Below, one piece after another: positions 40,297 to 48,612 of a DNA stretch of 64,000 nt. Made by a program: the position numbers and the translations under genes. The DNA comes from Pleomorphomonas koreensis DSM 23070 (GTDB lineage Bacteria; Pseudomonadota; Alphaproteobacteria; Rhizobiales; Pleomorphomonadaceae): NCBI RefSeq assembly GCF_000425185.1, contig NZ_AULH01000006.1, positions 248,001 through 312,000 of the forward strand, given 5' to 3'. The notes beneath the pieces were generated by a model, which saw only the letters and a list, made by a program, of their open reading frames with translations, was not told where the DNA came from and made no database searches. How positions within the stretch are numbered: position 1 is the first letter of the stretch; the number at the start of each line of letters is the position of its first letter.

Positions 40297-41424
40297 ATGG
40301 CGTCGCCCCCCTTCTCAAGCGGCATTCTCGGCCTCGTCAAGGATACTGGCGGCCTGAGATCCCGTGCCCTTCTCAAGGATGCGACCGAACTCTACGTGTC
40401 GGAGCCCACGCATACGCGTGCCGAGGTCGCCATGTACGAGGAGCTGGCCGGTCAGCTCCTGAAGGTGACGGCGTTGCAGGACCGCATCCGCATCGCCACG
40501 CTGCTCGCCGATTACGACGAGGTTCCCGCCTCGGTCATGCGGGCGCTGCTGCACGACATCTTTCCCGTCTCGTCGGTCATGCTGGAGCGGGCGAAAAGCA
40601 TTTCCGAAGGCCAGTTGCTGGCGCTGATCGCCACCGCCTCGCCGAGCCATCTCGAGCTGATCGCCGCCCGCCGCAACCTCCAGCCGACCGTTGTCGAGGC
40701 CCTGCTCGGCCGCCTGCGCTCCGACGGCCTCACGGCGCTGGCCGCCAACACCACGATCGCCTTCTCGCCGAGCGCCCTCCGTCATCTGGTCGACAGCGCC
40801 CGCGGCAATCCCAGGCTCGCCCGTCAGCTCGCCGCCCGCATCAACGACGTGCAGGACACCGACCTGATTGACCTGTTCCTCGATCTCGACGCCCGCGGCC
40901 GCCGCCGCGTCATCCAGGCGCTGGAGATCGCCGCGCTCCGGGAGTTCGCCGCTCGCCGGCCGCTGCCGCGCGTGCCGATGCCCGATCCGGACAAGGTGGC
41001 GACGCTGGCTCGCGCCTGCCTGCAGCGCAATACCGAGGCCATGGCCGGCATTCTCGCCGAACTCACCGATCTGGATGCACCCTTTGTCGTCCGGTTGCTC
41101 GCCGATCAGGGCGGCGAACCGCTGTCGATCTGCCTGAAGGCGGCCGGCATCGACACCGGCATCGCCACCCGCGTCATCCTGTTCTCCGGCGTCGACGACA
41201 CGCGCAGCTATTTCGACGTCAAGCGCCTGGTCGACCTTTACGAGATGGTCTCTCTGCGCTCGTCCCTGCTGCTTGCCGACCGCTGGCGCGGCACCGGCCG
41301 ACCTGTGGAGAAGCCGGCGGGCTACGTGCCGCAGACCCAGGCCGGCACGCCCGTCCGCGCGGCCACGGCGAATCGCGGCGACAAGCCGGTGCGGATGCCG
41401 GACCTCAAGCGCGATCGCGCCTGA
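40297..41424 (+). CDS. DUF2336 domain protein
   Basis: A 375-residue soluble helical protein of the DUF2336 type. The N-terminal half has HEAT-like helical repeats (LLKDATELYVSEPTHTRAEV; YEELAGQLLKVTALQDRIRI; LIATASPSHLELIAARRNLQ). The C-terminal half contains SYFDVKRLVDLYEMVSLRSS. DUF2336 proteins in alphaproteobacteria are of unknown function, some linked to cell cycle or signalling. No Shine-Dalgarno is obvious at 40297. Confidence 0.75.
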   Translation: MASPPFSSGILGLVKDTGGLRSRALLKDATELYVSEPTHTRAEVAMYEELAGQLLKVTALQDRIRIATLLADYDEVPASVMRALLHDIFPVSSVMLERAKSISEGQLLALIATASPSHLELIAARRNLQPTVVEALLGRLRSDGLTALAANTTIAFSPSALRHLVDSARGNPRLARQLAARINDVQDTDLIDLFLDLDARGRRRVIQALEIAALREFAARRPLPRVPMPDPDKVATLARACLQRNTEAMAGILAELTDLDAPFVVRLLADQGGEPLSICLKAAGIDTGIATRVILFSGVDDTRSYFDVKRLVDLYEMVSLRSSLLLADRWRGTGRPVEKPAGYVPQTQAGTPVRAATANRGDKPVRMPDLKRDRA

Positions 41425-41885
41425 ACGACGGCCGGCCGCGCGACTGCCGGCCTGCCGCCATTGTTCATCCGGCCGATCCGAAAGCGCTCCTGCGCGCGAT
41501 ATCGGATATCCATCTTCGTCATTAGTCCTGTGGAATGGACGAACCGTCGATTCGGCGGGGCGGAACGGTCGATTCCGCAGTCCGACAATGCCCTTCCCCA
41601 CCTTCCGGCTGTCGCCTCCGCCATAGGCAACGTCTGTGTGCTCGAAGTGTCTTGCCGACATTTTTCCTAGCATTCGCTGGGAAAGCGTGCGGCTTTCATC
41701 GTATTGGCGTCGCTCTTTCTCAAGTTCCACTTGTTTTCGATTTTGAAGCGCTGTATTGAGGTGGCTGACAGCAGATCATCGGTTTTTTGCGGTTTCGCAT
41801 GTAGAATTCTCCCAAATTCCTCCCCAGGCGAAACAGTTAACGAAACGCAAGAGAATATCCGGATTCAAGCAGGACAGGAACCAAG
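41425..41885. promoter_or_regulatory. mucR upstream region with two direct repeats
   Basis: A 461-bp gap without a credible gene. It holds two near-identical 18-bp direct repeats (41541-41558 and 41563-41580, consensus GAACSGTCGATTCSGCRG), spaced 22 bp apart, about two helix turns, each with a central GATTC. The 3' part (about 41640-41880) is AT-rich with T- and A-runs, as expected for a MucR-type autoregulated promoter, since MucR/Ros proteins bind AT-rich sites with TA steps. Confidence 0.5.
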
Positions 41886-42305
41886 ATGAGCGAGATGGAA
41901 GAAGACCTGACGATAATCGACCTTGCCGCGCATATCGTCGCCGCTTATGTCGGCAACAATTCCGTTCCGACCGCGGAACTGCCCAACCTGATCTACGATG
42001 TGGTTGGCGCTCTCAACCGCGTGCAGGGCGGTGCTCCTCAGGAAGTCGAGGCCGAGCCGGTGCGTCCGGCCGTTCCCGTCAAGAAGTCGGTGACCAACGA
42101 CTACATCATCTGCCTTGAGGACGGGAAGAAGTTCAAGTCGCTGAAGCGGCACCTTCGCACCCACTACAACATGTCGCCGGAAGAGTATCGCGAGAAGTGG
42201 GGCCTGCCGGCCGACTACCCGATGGTCGCCCCCAACTACGCGGCCGCTCGTTCGGATCTCGCCAAGAAGATGGGCCTCGGCCAGCAGCGCCGTCGCAGCC
42301 GCTGA
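41886..42305 (+). CDS. mucR: MucR/Ros-family zinc-finger transcriptional regulator
   Basis: A 139-residue regulator of the alphaproteobacterial MucR/Ros family. An N-terminal oligomerisation region ([26 protein letters not shown]) precedes a zinc-finger domain with C76, D79, H89 and H93 ([20 protein letters not shown]) and the family hallmark [19 protein letters not shown], then KKMGLGQ. The second Cys is Asp, as in many MucR proteins. MucR represses exopolysaccharide, motility and cell-cycle genes and acts as an H-NS-like silencer. A second ATG three codons downstream is possible. Confidence 0.95.
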   Translation: MSEMEEDLTIIDLAAHIVAAYVGNNSVPTAELPNLIYDVVGALNRVQGGAPQEVEAEPVRPAVPVKKSVTNDYIICLEDGKKFKSLKRHLRTHYNMSPEEYREKWGLPADYPMVAPNYAAARSDLAKKMGLGQQRRRSR

Positions 42306-42330
42306 TCGGCCCTGCCCACAGAGCTTTCAG

Positions 42331-42362
42331 GAGCCCGGCCTCGCGGTCGGGCTTTTTCTTTT
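42331..42362 (+). terminator. Rho-independent terminator of mucR
   Basis: Stem AGCCCGGCC/GGTCGGGCT (9 bp with one G-T pair, loop TCGC) followed by a run of T (CTTTTTCTTTTT). It lies 26 nt after the mucR stop. Confidence 0.88.
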
Positions 42363-42380
42363 CCGGCCTGCCCCTGTGGC

Positions 42381-42707
42381 TCAGGATGCACCTTGATCAT
42401 CCCCGGATGTGCCCGCCCTCCGCCTCAGCGTCCGCCGCTCGGCGCGATAGGCTTGCAGCAGCCCGATATGCCGATTGAGGTCGTAGCTCCAATGGCCAGC
42501 GCGGCCGCGACCGCGTTCGCGCCGTAAAGCGGACAACAAACGCAGACACAACTTTCTAGTGCATTCCTCGCTGTCGTCGGCGATGTCCGCCGGGTCGACT
42601 GGCAACAGCCGCGGCAGCATCTCCTGGCGTCGATACCGGAGCACACCCGCGTCGATCGAGTCGGCAACGAGGGACGCAACCGGAGGGATAGACACGGATT
42701 CTCTCAT
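42381..42707 (-). CDS. Unknown protein of 108 residues
   Basis: A small charged protein (MRESVSIPPVASLVADSIDA...) with a central LCLRLLSALRRERGRG and the distinctive GHWSYDLNRHIGLLQAYRAERRTLRRR near the C-terminus. No family named with confidence. The Trp/Tyr-rich block is protein-like. It is divergent from the DnaA-C-like gene. The region between holds AT-rich promoter-like sequence. No clear Shine-Dalgarno is seen. Confidence 0.6.
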   Translation of the reverse strand: MRESVSIPPVASLVADSIDAGVLRYRRQEMLPRLLPVDPADIADDSEECTRKLCLRLLSALRRERGRGRAGHWSYDLNRHIGLLQAYRAERRTLRRRAGTSGDDQGAS

Positions 42708-42870
42708 GATTTCAGCGCTCTCTTGGACAGCCTTTCAAAGCTGGACATTGTATGACCGGATCGGAGAGCGGGCATAAGTCAACACTTGAGCACGTATTGG
42801 TTGCTATTTGAATCAAATCAACCATATGAGAACAAAAGCAACCGAAAGTTATCCCCGTCCGGGGAAACCC

Positions 42871-43338
42871 ATGCTTTCCTTGATCGCGGATTGCAGGTCC
42901 CCTCACCAACTTTCGGAGTACACTCTCGTGCATGGTTCAGCCTCCCGCTTGAGTTCTCAAGCATCCCCCGCCGCCGTCTTGGAAGCGGACTTCCCCGGCG
43001 AGGCGGACATCATCGAACAAGCCGTGCTGCGTGCCTTCAGCCTGAAGATTTCCTCGCTCCGGTCCCACAACCGGGGCCGCGCCGAAATCGCCTTCGCCCG
43101 CCAGGTCGCCATCTACGTGGCGCACGTCCAGCTCGGCCTGACCCTGACCGAGGCCGCCCGCATGTTCGGACGCGACCGGACCACCGCCGCCCATGCCTGC
43201 CGCACCGTCGAGGACCGGCGGGACGACCGGCTGATCGACCTGAAGCTGGAGGCAATCGAGCACTCGATTCAGAACTGGGCTTTCCCTCGTCTGTCTGCCC
43301 GGCTCCACGAGGCCACGCGCCCGGAGCGACTGCAATGA
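42871..43338 (+). CDS. HTH protein similar to the DnaA C-terminal domain
   Basis: A protein of about 155 residues whose second half matches the DNA-binding domain of DnaA: RAEIAFARQVAIYVAHVQLG and LTLTEAARMFGRDRTTAAHA, followed by CRTVEDRRDD. It lacks the AAA+ ATPase domain. Such stand-alone proteins are frequent in rhizobia, next to a DUF6456 gene, as here. The start is uncertain: the frame is open from a TTG at 42808, and a GTG at 42928 has GGAG 9 nt upstream. It overlaps the next gene by 4 bp. It might bind DnaA boxes or act as a regulator. Confidence 0.82.
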   Translation: MLSLIADCRSPHQLSEYTLVHGSASRLSSQASPAAVLEADFPGEADIIEQAVLRAFSLKISSLRSHNRGRAEIAFARQVAIYVAHVQLGLTLTEAARMFGRDRTTAAHACRTVEDRRDDRLIDLKLEAIEHSIQNWAFPRLSARLHEATRPERLQ

Positions 43339-43889
43339 GCGACCGGTTGGTATCGCGGCAGACGAAGACGCTGGTCGATCCGGACGGCATCCTGCGCGAA
43401 GTCGACTTCGACGCGGCCGAAAGCCCGCTTGGCTGGCTGCGCAGCCGCAAGGACAAGGCGGGCGAGCCGCTGATCTCGGCCGACGAGTTCGAGGCCGGGG
43501 AACGGCTGCGCCGCGATTATACGCTGGCCGGGCTGATCGCCCGCACCACCATGAACTGGGACGGCCTGGGTGGCCGCGCCGAGCGCCGGTCGGCCGGCGG
43601 CGGCCGCGACCTCAACGCCGCCTCGCTCGACGCGCGGGCGCGGGTCAATGCCGTCATCCGGGGACTGGGCCCCGATCTCGCTTCGGTGGCCATCGACGTC
43701 TGCTGTCATTTCGCCGGGCTCGCCGACATCGAGCGGCTGCACGGCTGGCCACAGCGCTCCGGCAAGGTGGTGCTGCGTCTGGCGCTGGCCGCGCTGGCCC
43801 GTTACTACGGCATCGATGCGGAGGCGACGGGTGGTGAGCGAACGGCGACGCGTCACTGGGGCACATCCGACTTCCGGCCCAAGTCCTGA
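43335..43889 (+). CDS. DUF6456 domain protein
   Basis: A 184-residue protein translationally coupled to the DnaA-C-like gene (ATGA overlap). Family-type features: VSRQTKTLVDPDGILREVDF, AESPLGWLRSRKD, SADEFEAGERLRRDYTLAG, MNWDG and a C-terminal helical domain (VCCHFAGLADIERLHGWPQRSGKVVLRLAL). This end looks like a helix-turn-helix regulator domain. The pair is conserved in rhizobia; its function is unknown. Confidence 0.82.
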   Translation: MSDRLVSRQTKTLVDPDGILREVDFDAAESPLGWLRSRKDKAGEPLISADEFEAGERLRRDYTLAGLIARTTMNWDGLGGRAERRSAGGGRDLNAASLDARARVNAVIRGLGPDLASVAIDVCCHFAGLADIERLHGWPQRSGKVVLRLALAALARYYGIDAEATGGERTATRHWGTSDFRPKS

Positions 43890-43908
43890 ATCGTTGCCGG
43901 CCCGCTCC

Positions 43909-43929
43909 CTGAGCCGGCCGCCGGCTCAG
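43909..43929. terminator. Hairpin between convergent DUF6456 and sufE genes
   Basis: Perfect 9-bp stem CTGAGCCGG/CCGGCTCAG with a 3-nt loop, overlapping the sufE stop codon by 4 bp. There is no T-tract, so it is a weak or bidirectional transcription end signal at best. Confidence 0.5.
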
Positions 43930-44348
43930 GCCCGCGCCTCCTCGGCGATCCGGCGCAGCCGCTCGACCATCGACCTCAGGCCATTGGAGCGCTGCGGCGT
44001 CAGGTGCTCACGGAGGTTCAGCTCGTTGAAGATCGCCTCTGGGTCGATCGCCAGCACCTCGGACACGCGCTTGCCGGAATAGGTGGCGTGGAGGATGGCG
44101 ACCAGCCCCCGGACGATCAGGGCGTCGGAATCGCCGCGGAAGGTCAGCACCGGGTCGGCCGGGTCGCCGGAAAGAGCCGGTTTCAGCCAGACCTGGCTGA
44201 CGCAGCCGCGCACCTTGGTATCGTCGCCGTGGTCCTCGTCGGCGAGCGGCTCCAGCTCCTTGCCCAGTTCGATCACATAACGGTAGCGGTCTTCCCAATC
44301 ATCGAGAAGCGAGAAGTTCTCCCTGATTTCGTCGAGCGTCGCCGCCAC
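43926..44348 (-). CDS. sufE: SufE-family sulfur acceptor
   Basis: A 140-residue SufE protein that takes sulfur from the cysteine desulfurase SufS for iron-sulfur cluster assembly. It has the typical ENFSLLDDWEDRYRYVIELG, then catalytic Cys in VRGCVSQVWL and IVRGLVAILHATYSGK, and LTPQRSNGLRSMVERLR. The GTG at 44348 has AGGAGA 6 nt ahead; the longer frame start at 44402 has no such site. No other suf gene is nearby. Confidence 0.92.
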   Translation of the reverse strand: MAATLDEIRENFSLLDDWEDRYRYVIELGKELEPLADEDHGDDTKVRGCVSQVWLKPALSGDPADPVLTFRGDSDALIVRGLVAILHATYSGKRVSEVLAIDPEAIFNELNLREHLTPQRSNGLRSMVERLRRIAEEARA

Positions 44349-44519
44349 CTTCCATCTCCTGTCCTTCGAGCCGGACCCGATATAGTCTCCCGCCGGCCGC
44401 AAAGAAAGAGACCGCCGACCCGAAAGGGCGCGGCGGTCAGAGTTCCCGGCGGATTCAAACCACCGGTCAGGGAAAGCGGGGCCGCCGGCTTGGGCCGGTC
44501 CGGCCGGATCATGTGGTGG

Positions 44520-44894
44520 TCAGATGCCCTGCGGCGCTTTGCCGGGGCCGCGCCAGGCGGGAGCGAGGTCGGCGGCGGTCAGCGTGCCGTGATCGACGGC
44601 GACACCGGCCTTGTCGGCGAGCGAGCGGTCGATGAAGTCGTAGACCAGGCGGGCGCCGGTCTGGGCCTTCAGCATGAAGGTGGTGGCGACGCGGCCGCCG
44701 ATGTCGCAGGCGGTCGGATTGCGGCCGCAGAAGCCGCTCATGTCGGAGATCGTCGCCTGGGCGGCGCTCGCCGCTTCCAGCGCGCCGATCGGCTGCACCC
44801 TCGCGGCTTCCGCCTGCTGTTCGGCCGAGTGATCGACCGGAATGAGGAAGATGGCGACGGACAGCCAGAAAGCCGTCCTTAGGAGGAACATCAT
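44520..44894 (-). CDS. DUF5330 protein
   Basis: A 124-residue exported or membrane-anchored protein with an N-terminal hydrophobic segment (FLLRTAFWLSVAIFLIPVD). The C-terminal part has FCGRNPTACDIGGRVATTFMLKAQTGARLVYDFI, typical of the rhizobial DUF5330 family, with two Cys that may form a disulfide. Function unknown. It opens with two ATG codons. Confidence 0.8.
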   Translation of the reverse strand: MMFLLRTAFWLSVAIFLIPVDHSAEQQAEAARVQPIGALEAASAAQATISDMSGFCGRNPTACDIGGRVATTFMLKAQTGARLVYDFIDRSLADKAGVAVDHGTLTAADLAPAWRGPGKAPQGI

Positions 44895-45274
44895 GTGACA
44901 ATTCCCTGTTGTTCATCGCCCGTGTCGGGCGTCCGGATCTTTGGCGAGGGCCGAAGCCATCGCCGTCCGTTCGATGATCCCGGTCTAGCAGGGACGTTTT
45001 AGGATCGAATTAGGCCGACCGTTCAAATCGCAGGGAAATTCGACGAAAATTTGAGTCCAATTTTATCGATCGGCCTGTCTTGCGACCAGACGGCACGAAT
45101 TTCCGAGGTTTATCGCGGGCTTCCGGCGGGGGTGTTCCAGTGTTCACCGGCGCTTAACCGTGAATTCGATCTTTTCGGCCAAACCCGGCTTTGCGGCCTT
45201 CTCCGTTCCACGAGCGCCGATCCCATCAAGATTCCATAAAGGGGCGCGTGGCACCGTGATGGCAGAAAAGACAA
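44895..45274. other. Intergenic region upstream of the DivJ-like kinase
   Basis: A 380-bp gap between divergent genes. The middle (about 45000-45080) is AT-richer, with AAATTCGACGAAAATTTGAG, and a TTAACC half-site-like motif occurs at 45156. Nothing that codes for protein or a clear RNA was seen. It must hold both promoters. Confidence 0.5.
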
Positions 45275-47191
45275 ATGGCTCGTGTTCGAAGCCTTGGCCG
45301 GCAACATCCGGGGAAGACTTCCGAAACTCAGGGCCGGCATGTCGGCGTCGACATCGCGCGGGAAGCCGCGCGCCAATCGGCGGCCAGCCTGCGATGGGGA
45401 TGCGTGTTGCGTAACCGTGAGATCAGAGCCGCGCTGGAGCGCTCGTTCGATCACCTTGTGCATAGCTCGGTGATCGACGATCCAGTCGAGATCGACCGGC
45501 ACAGGGGATTCATCGGCTCCCATCTCGTGGCCGGCTTTGCGGCCTTCGGCCTCATTCCGCTGGCGCTGGCCGTCGACGCCTCGTCGGCCGGCTTCACCGC
45601 CACCGCCCTTTCCATCCTCGGCCTCGAGATCCTGGTGGCGCTGTTCGTCTCCCGCACCGGCCGGCTGGCGCGGGGCTATCTCCTGTCGTCGGCGATCCTG
45701 ACCGGCCTCGCCGTCTGGGTGGCACTCTACACCGGCGGCCTCGGCTCGTTCGCCGTGGTGTGGTTCGCCATCGCGCCCATCGAGGCGGCGCTTTCCGGCC
45801 GCCGGGCCACCATCGCCGGCGCGGCGGCGATCAGCGGCGGCGGCTTCGCGGCGACCGCCATCCTCACTGCCACCGGCACCGCCGGCCACACCCTCGCCTT
45901 TCCCGGCGACAGCACGACCATGAGCTTCCTCGCCTGCGTCGTCGCCCTCGGCTACGCCTCCGCCGTGGCGATCGGCATCGAGCGGCGCGAGCGCGCCACC
46001 TCGCTCACTCTCGCCCGTCAGGAGCAGCGCTATCGCCTGCTCGCCGAGGCGATGAGCGACCTCGTCACCTGCCACGATCCGTCCGGCGACGTCACCTTCG
46101 CCTCGCCCGCCGCCCTGCGCCTGCTCTCGGTGCGACCTGCCGACCTTGCCGCCGACGGCCTGTTCCGCCGCGTCCACATCGGCGATCGGCCGGCCTATCT
46201 CTCGGCCATCTCCGCGGCCCTGCACGAGGGCGGGTCGCGCGTCGAATATCGCCTGCGCTGCGGCGACGACCAGGACACCGACGGCTGGATCTGGGTGGAA
46301 TCGCACATGCGCTGCCTTGCCGACGAGACCGGCACCGACGCGGTTGTCACCGTCACGCGCGACATTTCGGAGCGCAAGCAGCACGAGGCCGAACTCGAGC
46401 ACCTGCGGGCCGAATCCGAGGCGGCCAACCTCGCCAAGACGCGCTTCCTGGCCAATATGAGCCATGAACTCAGGACGCCGCTCAACGCCATCATCGGCTT
46501 CTCCGACATCCTGAACCAGGAGCTGTTCGGCCGCTTCGAGTTCGACCGTCAGCGGGAATATTCCGGTCTGATCAAGGAGTCGGGCGAGCATCTGTTGCAG
46601 GTGGTCAACGACATCCTCGACCTCTCGAAGATCGAGTGCGGCTCCTTCGACGTCAATCCGGAAGCCTTCCGCGTCGGTCCGCTGGTCGATCGCTGCCGTC
46701 AGATGATGGCGCCGCAGGCCGAGAAGGCCGGCATCGCCCTCTTCTCCGACGTCGAGCCCAACCTGCCGGAGCTGGTCGCCGATGCGCGCGCCTGCCGCCA
46801 GATTGTCTTGAACCTGCTGTCCAACGCCGTGAAGTTCTCCAATCGCGGCGGCCAGGTGGTCTGCTCGGTGCGCCGGCAGGGCCGCCGCATGGCCATCGCC
46901 GTGCGCGACAACGGCATCGGCATCGCCGAGAAGGATCTCGCCCGGGTCGGCAACCCGTTCTTCCAGGCCGAGACCGGCTATGACCGCAAGCAGGCCGGCA
47001 CCGGCCTCGGCCTGTCGGTGGTGAAGGGTCTGGTGGCGCTGCACGGCGGCCAGGTGATGATCGACTCCGATCTCGGCAAGGGCACCACCGTCACCGTCTT
47101 GCTGCCGCTGCAGCCGTCGCGCGACGCCGCCGAACCGATCTCCCGCGTCCTGGATGTCGAGCAGATCCAGCGCGTGGCACGGAGGGCCTGA
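45275..47191 (+). CDS. DivJ-like membrane PAS sensor histidine kinase
   Basis: A kinase of up to 638 residues: an N-terminal cytoplasmic stretch, about six membrane helices (HLVAGFAAFGLIPLALAV to FLACVVALGYASAVAIGI), a PAS/PAC domain (YRLLAEAMSDLVTCHDPSG; VTVTRDISERKQHE), a HisKA domain with the H-box MSHELRTPLNAIIGF, and HATPase_c (NLLSNAVKFSN, DNGIGIA, GTGLGLSV). The layout (membrane block, one PAS, kinase core) and the downstream peptidoglycan-binding gene are as for rhizobial DivJ, the DivK kinase that counteracts PleC. The start is unsure: the ATG at 45275 has a weak SD, and a GTG at 45401 would also keep all domains. The H-box DNA is identical over 47 bp to that in the PleC-like gene. 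Confidence 0.72.
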   Translation: MARVRSLGRQHPGKTSETQGRHVGVDIAREAARQSAASLRWGCVLRNREIRAALERSFDHLVHSSVIDDPVEIDRHRGFIGSHLVAGFAAFGLIPLALAVDASSAGFTATALSILGLEILVALFVSRTGRLARGYLLSSAILTGLAVWVALYTGGLGSFAVVWFAIAPIEAALSGRRATIAGAAAISGGGFAATAILTATGTAGHTLAFPGDSTTMSFLACVVALGYASAVAIGIERRERATSLTLARQEQRYRLLAEAMSDLVTCHDPSGDVTFASPAALRLLSVRPADLAADGLFRRVHIGDRPAYLSAISAALHEGGSRVEYRLRCGDDQDTDGWIWVESHMRCLADETGTDAVVTVTRDISERKQHEAELEHLRAESEAANLAKTRFLANMSHELRTPLNAIIGFSDILNQELFGRFEFDRQREYSGLIKESGEHLLQVVNDILDLSKIECGSFDVNPEAFRVGPLVDRCRQMMAPQAEKAGIALFSDVEPNLPELVADARACRQIVLNLLSNAVKFSNRGGQVVCSVRRQGRRMAIAVRDNGIGIAEKDLARVGNPFFQAETGYDRKQAGTGLGLSVVKGLVALHGGQVMIDSDLGKGTTVTVLLPLQPSRDAAEPISRVLDVEQIQRVARRA

Positions 47192-47194
47192 CGC

Positions 47195-48100
47195 ATGGCA
47201 GGACGCAAGACCCAACAGAAGCCGGGACTTGCCGCCCTCCTCCTGAGGGGGGCTGTCGGCAATCCGATGGCCACCGCCGGCGGCCTCGTCATGACGGCGA
47301 CCGCCGTCGCCATCATGGCCAACGCGCTGATGCTGCAGCCGCGCGCCCATCCGGCGCCGCTGTTCGTCGGCATCCGGCCGCTTGCCCCGGCCGACCGGCC
47401 GGCGACGCCGCCGGCGCTGCGCTCCTCCGACGGCTCCGCCGTCGGCGCCACCGATCACAGTCTCGTTGCCGATATCCAGCAGGGCCTCAAGGACTTCGGC
47501 TACTATCGCGGCGAGATCGACGGCCTCGATGGGCCGCAGACCTCGCAGGCCATCCTCGCCTTCGAGCGCGCCTTCCGGCTGACGCCGACCGGCGAGCCGT
47601 CGAACAACGTGCTGCTGGCCATCCGCTCGGTACGGCCAAAGACCAGCCTCAACGGCGAGGCGCCGGCCGCCGCTGATCCGCTCACCGTCGCATCGCTGCC
47701 GTCCACGCCCGCCGTACCGGCGGCAACGGCGGTGCCGATGCCCTGGCCGAAGCCCGGCGCGGCGGTGGCCGAGACGACCGCGCCGCAGATGCCCGCCGCC
47801 CCGATCGACGGCATCGGCGACCTGATCGCCACGGCGGCGCCCCCTGCCCAGGCAACCGCCGCCGCCCCGGTCAACCAACCGGCGGCGCCCAAGGCCGCCA
47901 GCGTGGCGGCCGATGCCAATCTCGCCCGCATCCAGCGTTCGCTGTCGCAGCAGGGTTTCGGCCCGGTGGCCGCCGACGGCGTGATGTCGGCCGAAACGCG
48001 CGACGCCATCCGGCAATTCCAGGCCTATTACAATCTGCCGCAGACCGGCGCCATCAACGAGGCCTTCCTGAACCAGCTCGTCAAGGTCGGCGGCCTCTAG
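47195..48100 (+). CDS. Peptidoglycan-binding protein with two PGB_1 domains
   Basis: A 301-residue protein with an N-terminal membrane anchor (NPMATAGGLVMTATAVAIMA), a first peptidoglycan-binding domain (DIQQGLKDFGYYRGEIDGLD), a Pro/Ala-rich linker, and a second such domain (LARIQRSLSQQGFGPVAADG; AYYNLPQTGAINEAFLNQLV). It starts 3 bp after the DivJ-like kinase and is surely co-transcribed. It may link cell-wall state with the cell-cycle kinase, an inference from gene order. Confidence 0.9.
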   Translation: MAGRKTQQKPGLAALLLRGAVGNPMATAGGLVMTATAVAIMANALMLQPRAHPAPLFVGIRPLAPADRPATPPALRSSDGSAVGATDHSLVADIQQGLKDFGYYRGEIDGLDGPQTSQAILAFERAFRLTPTGEPSNNVLLAIRSVRPKTSLNGEAPAAADPLTVASLPSTPAVPAATAVPMPWPKPGAAVAETTAPQMPAAPIDGIGDLIATAAPPAQATAAAPVNQPAAPKAASVAADANLARIQRSLSQQGFGPVAADGVMSAETRDAIRQFQAYYNLPQTGAINEAFLNQLVKVGGL

Positions 48101-48166
48101 CCTTCCGGCCTTGCCCTCCGGCCGCCGCCATGCTTTGAACGGCGCAGCGTTTCTCCGAGTCCGGCC

Positions 48167-48520
48167 ATGGCCCGCATCACCTCCGATTTCTTCGTTTCCG
48201 CCTATGTCCGTCGCCGCAACGACGCCGGGCTGTTCACCGCCGTCGTCAAACGCGGCGCGGCGGAGGCCGGCGCCATTTTCGTCAAGGTGGCCCGCCTCGA
48301 CGGCAGCGCCGATCTCTATGGCCCGGCGCCGCAGGTCTATCTCGACGACCTCGCGCCGGCGATCGCCGGCGGCCGCGTCTTCGAGCGGCTGCTCGACGCC
48401 GCGCCGGAGCCGGACATCGACGCCCGCCTCCGTTCCGAGCGGCGTTTCGATGAGGACTGCTGGATCGTCGAGACCGAGGACCGAGAGGGATCGGCGGACC
48501 TCGACATCGTCGAGAGCTGA
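48167..48520 (+). CDS. DUF1491 protein
   Basis: A 117-residue protein with the DUF1491 pattern: RITSDFFVSAYVRRRNDAG, AGAIFVKVARLDGSADLYGP and a C-terminal DEDCWIVETEDREG. Alphaproteobacterial; function unknown. It lies 66 bp after the peptidoglycan-binding gene on the same strand. Confidence 0.9.
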   Translation: MARITSDFFVSAYVRRRNDAGLFTAVVKRGAAEAGAIFVKVARLDGSADLYGPAPQVYLDDLAPAIAGGRVFERLLDAAPEPDIDARLRSERRFDEDCWIVETEDREGSADLDIVES

Positions 48521-48612
48521 CGGACCTTCACCGCCACTGGCGCGTTTGTCTGTTGCCCCGTCACCGGCTTTGGGGGTATCCCTCCAGCCGTTTTGCATTC
48601 TCCGGAGCGCTC

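Noticed and set aside
45110-48598. Minus-strand ORF of 1162 codons over the DivJ-like region, and a similar one over 48337-50763
   Set aside because: Shadows of well-supported plus-strand genes; biased composition and no motifs.
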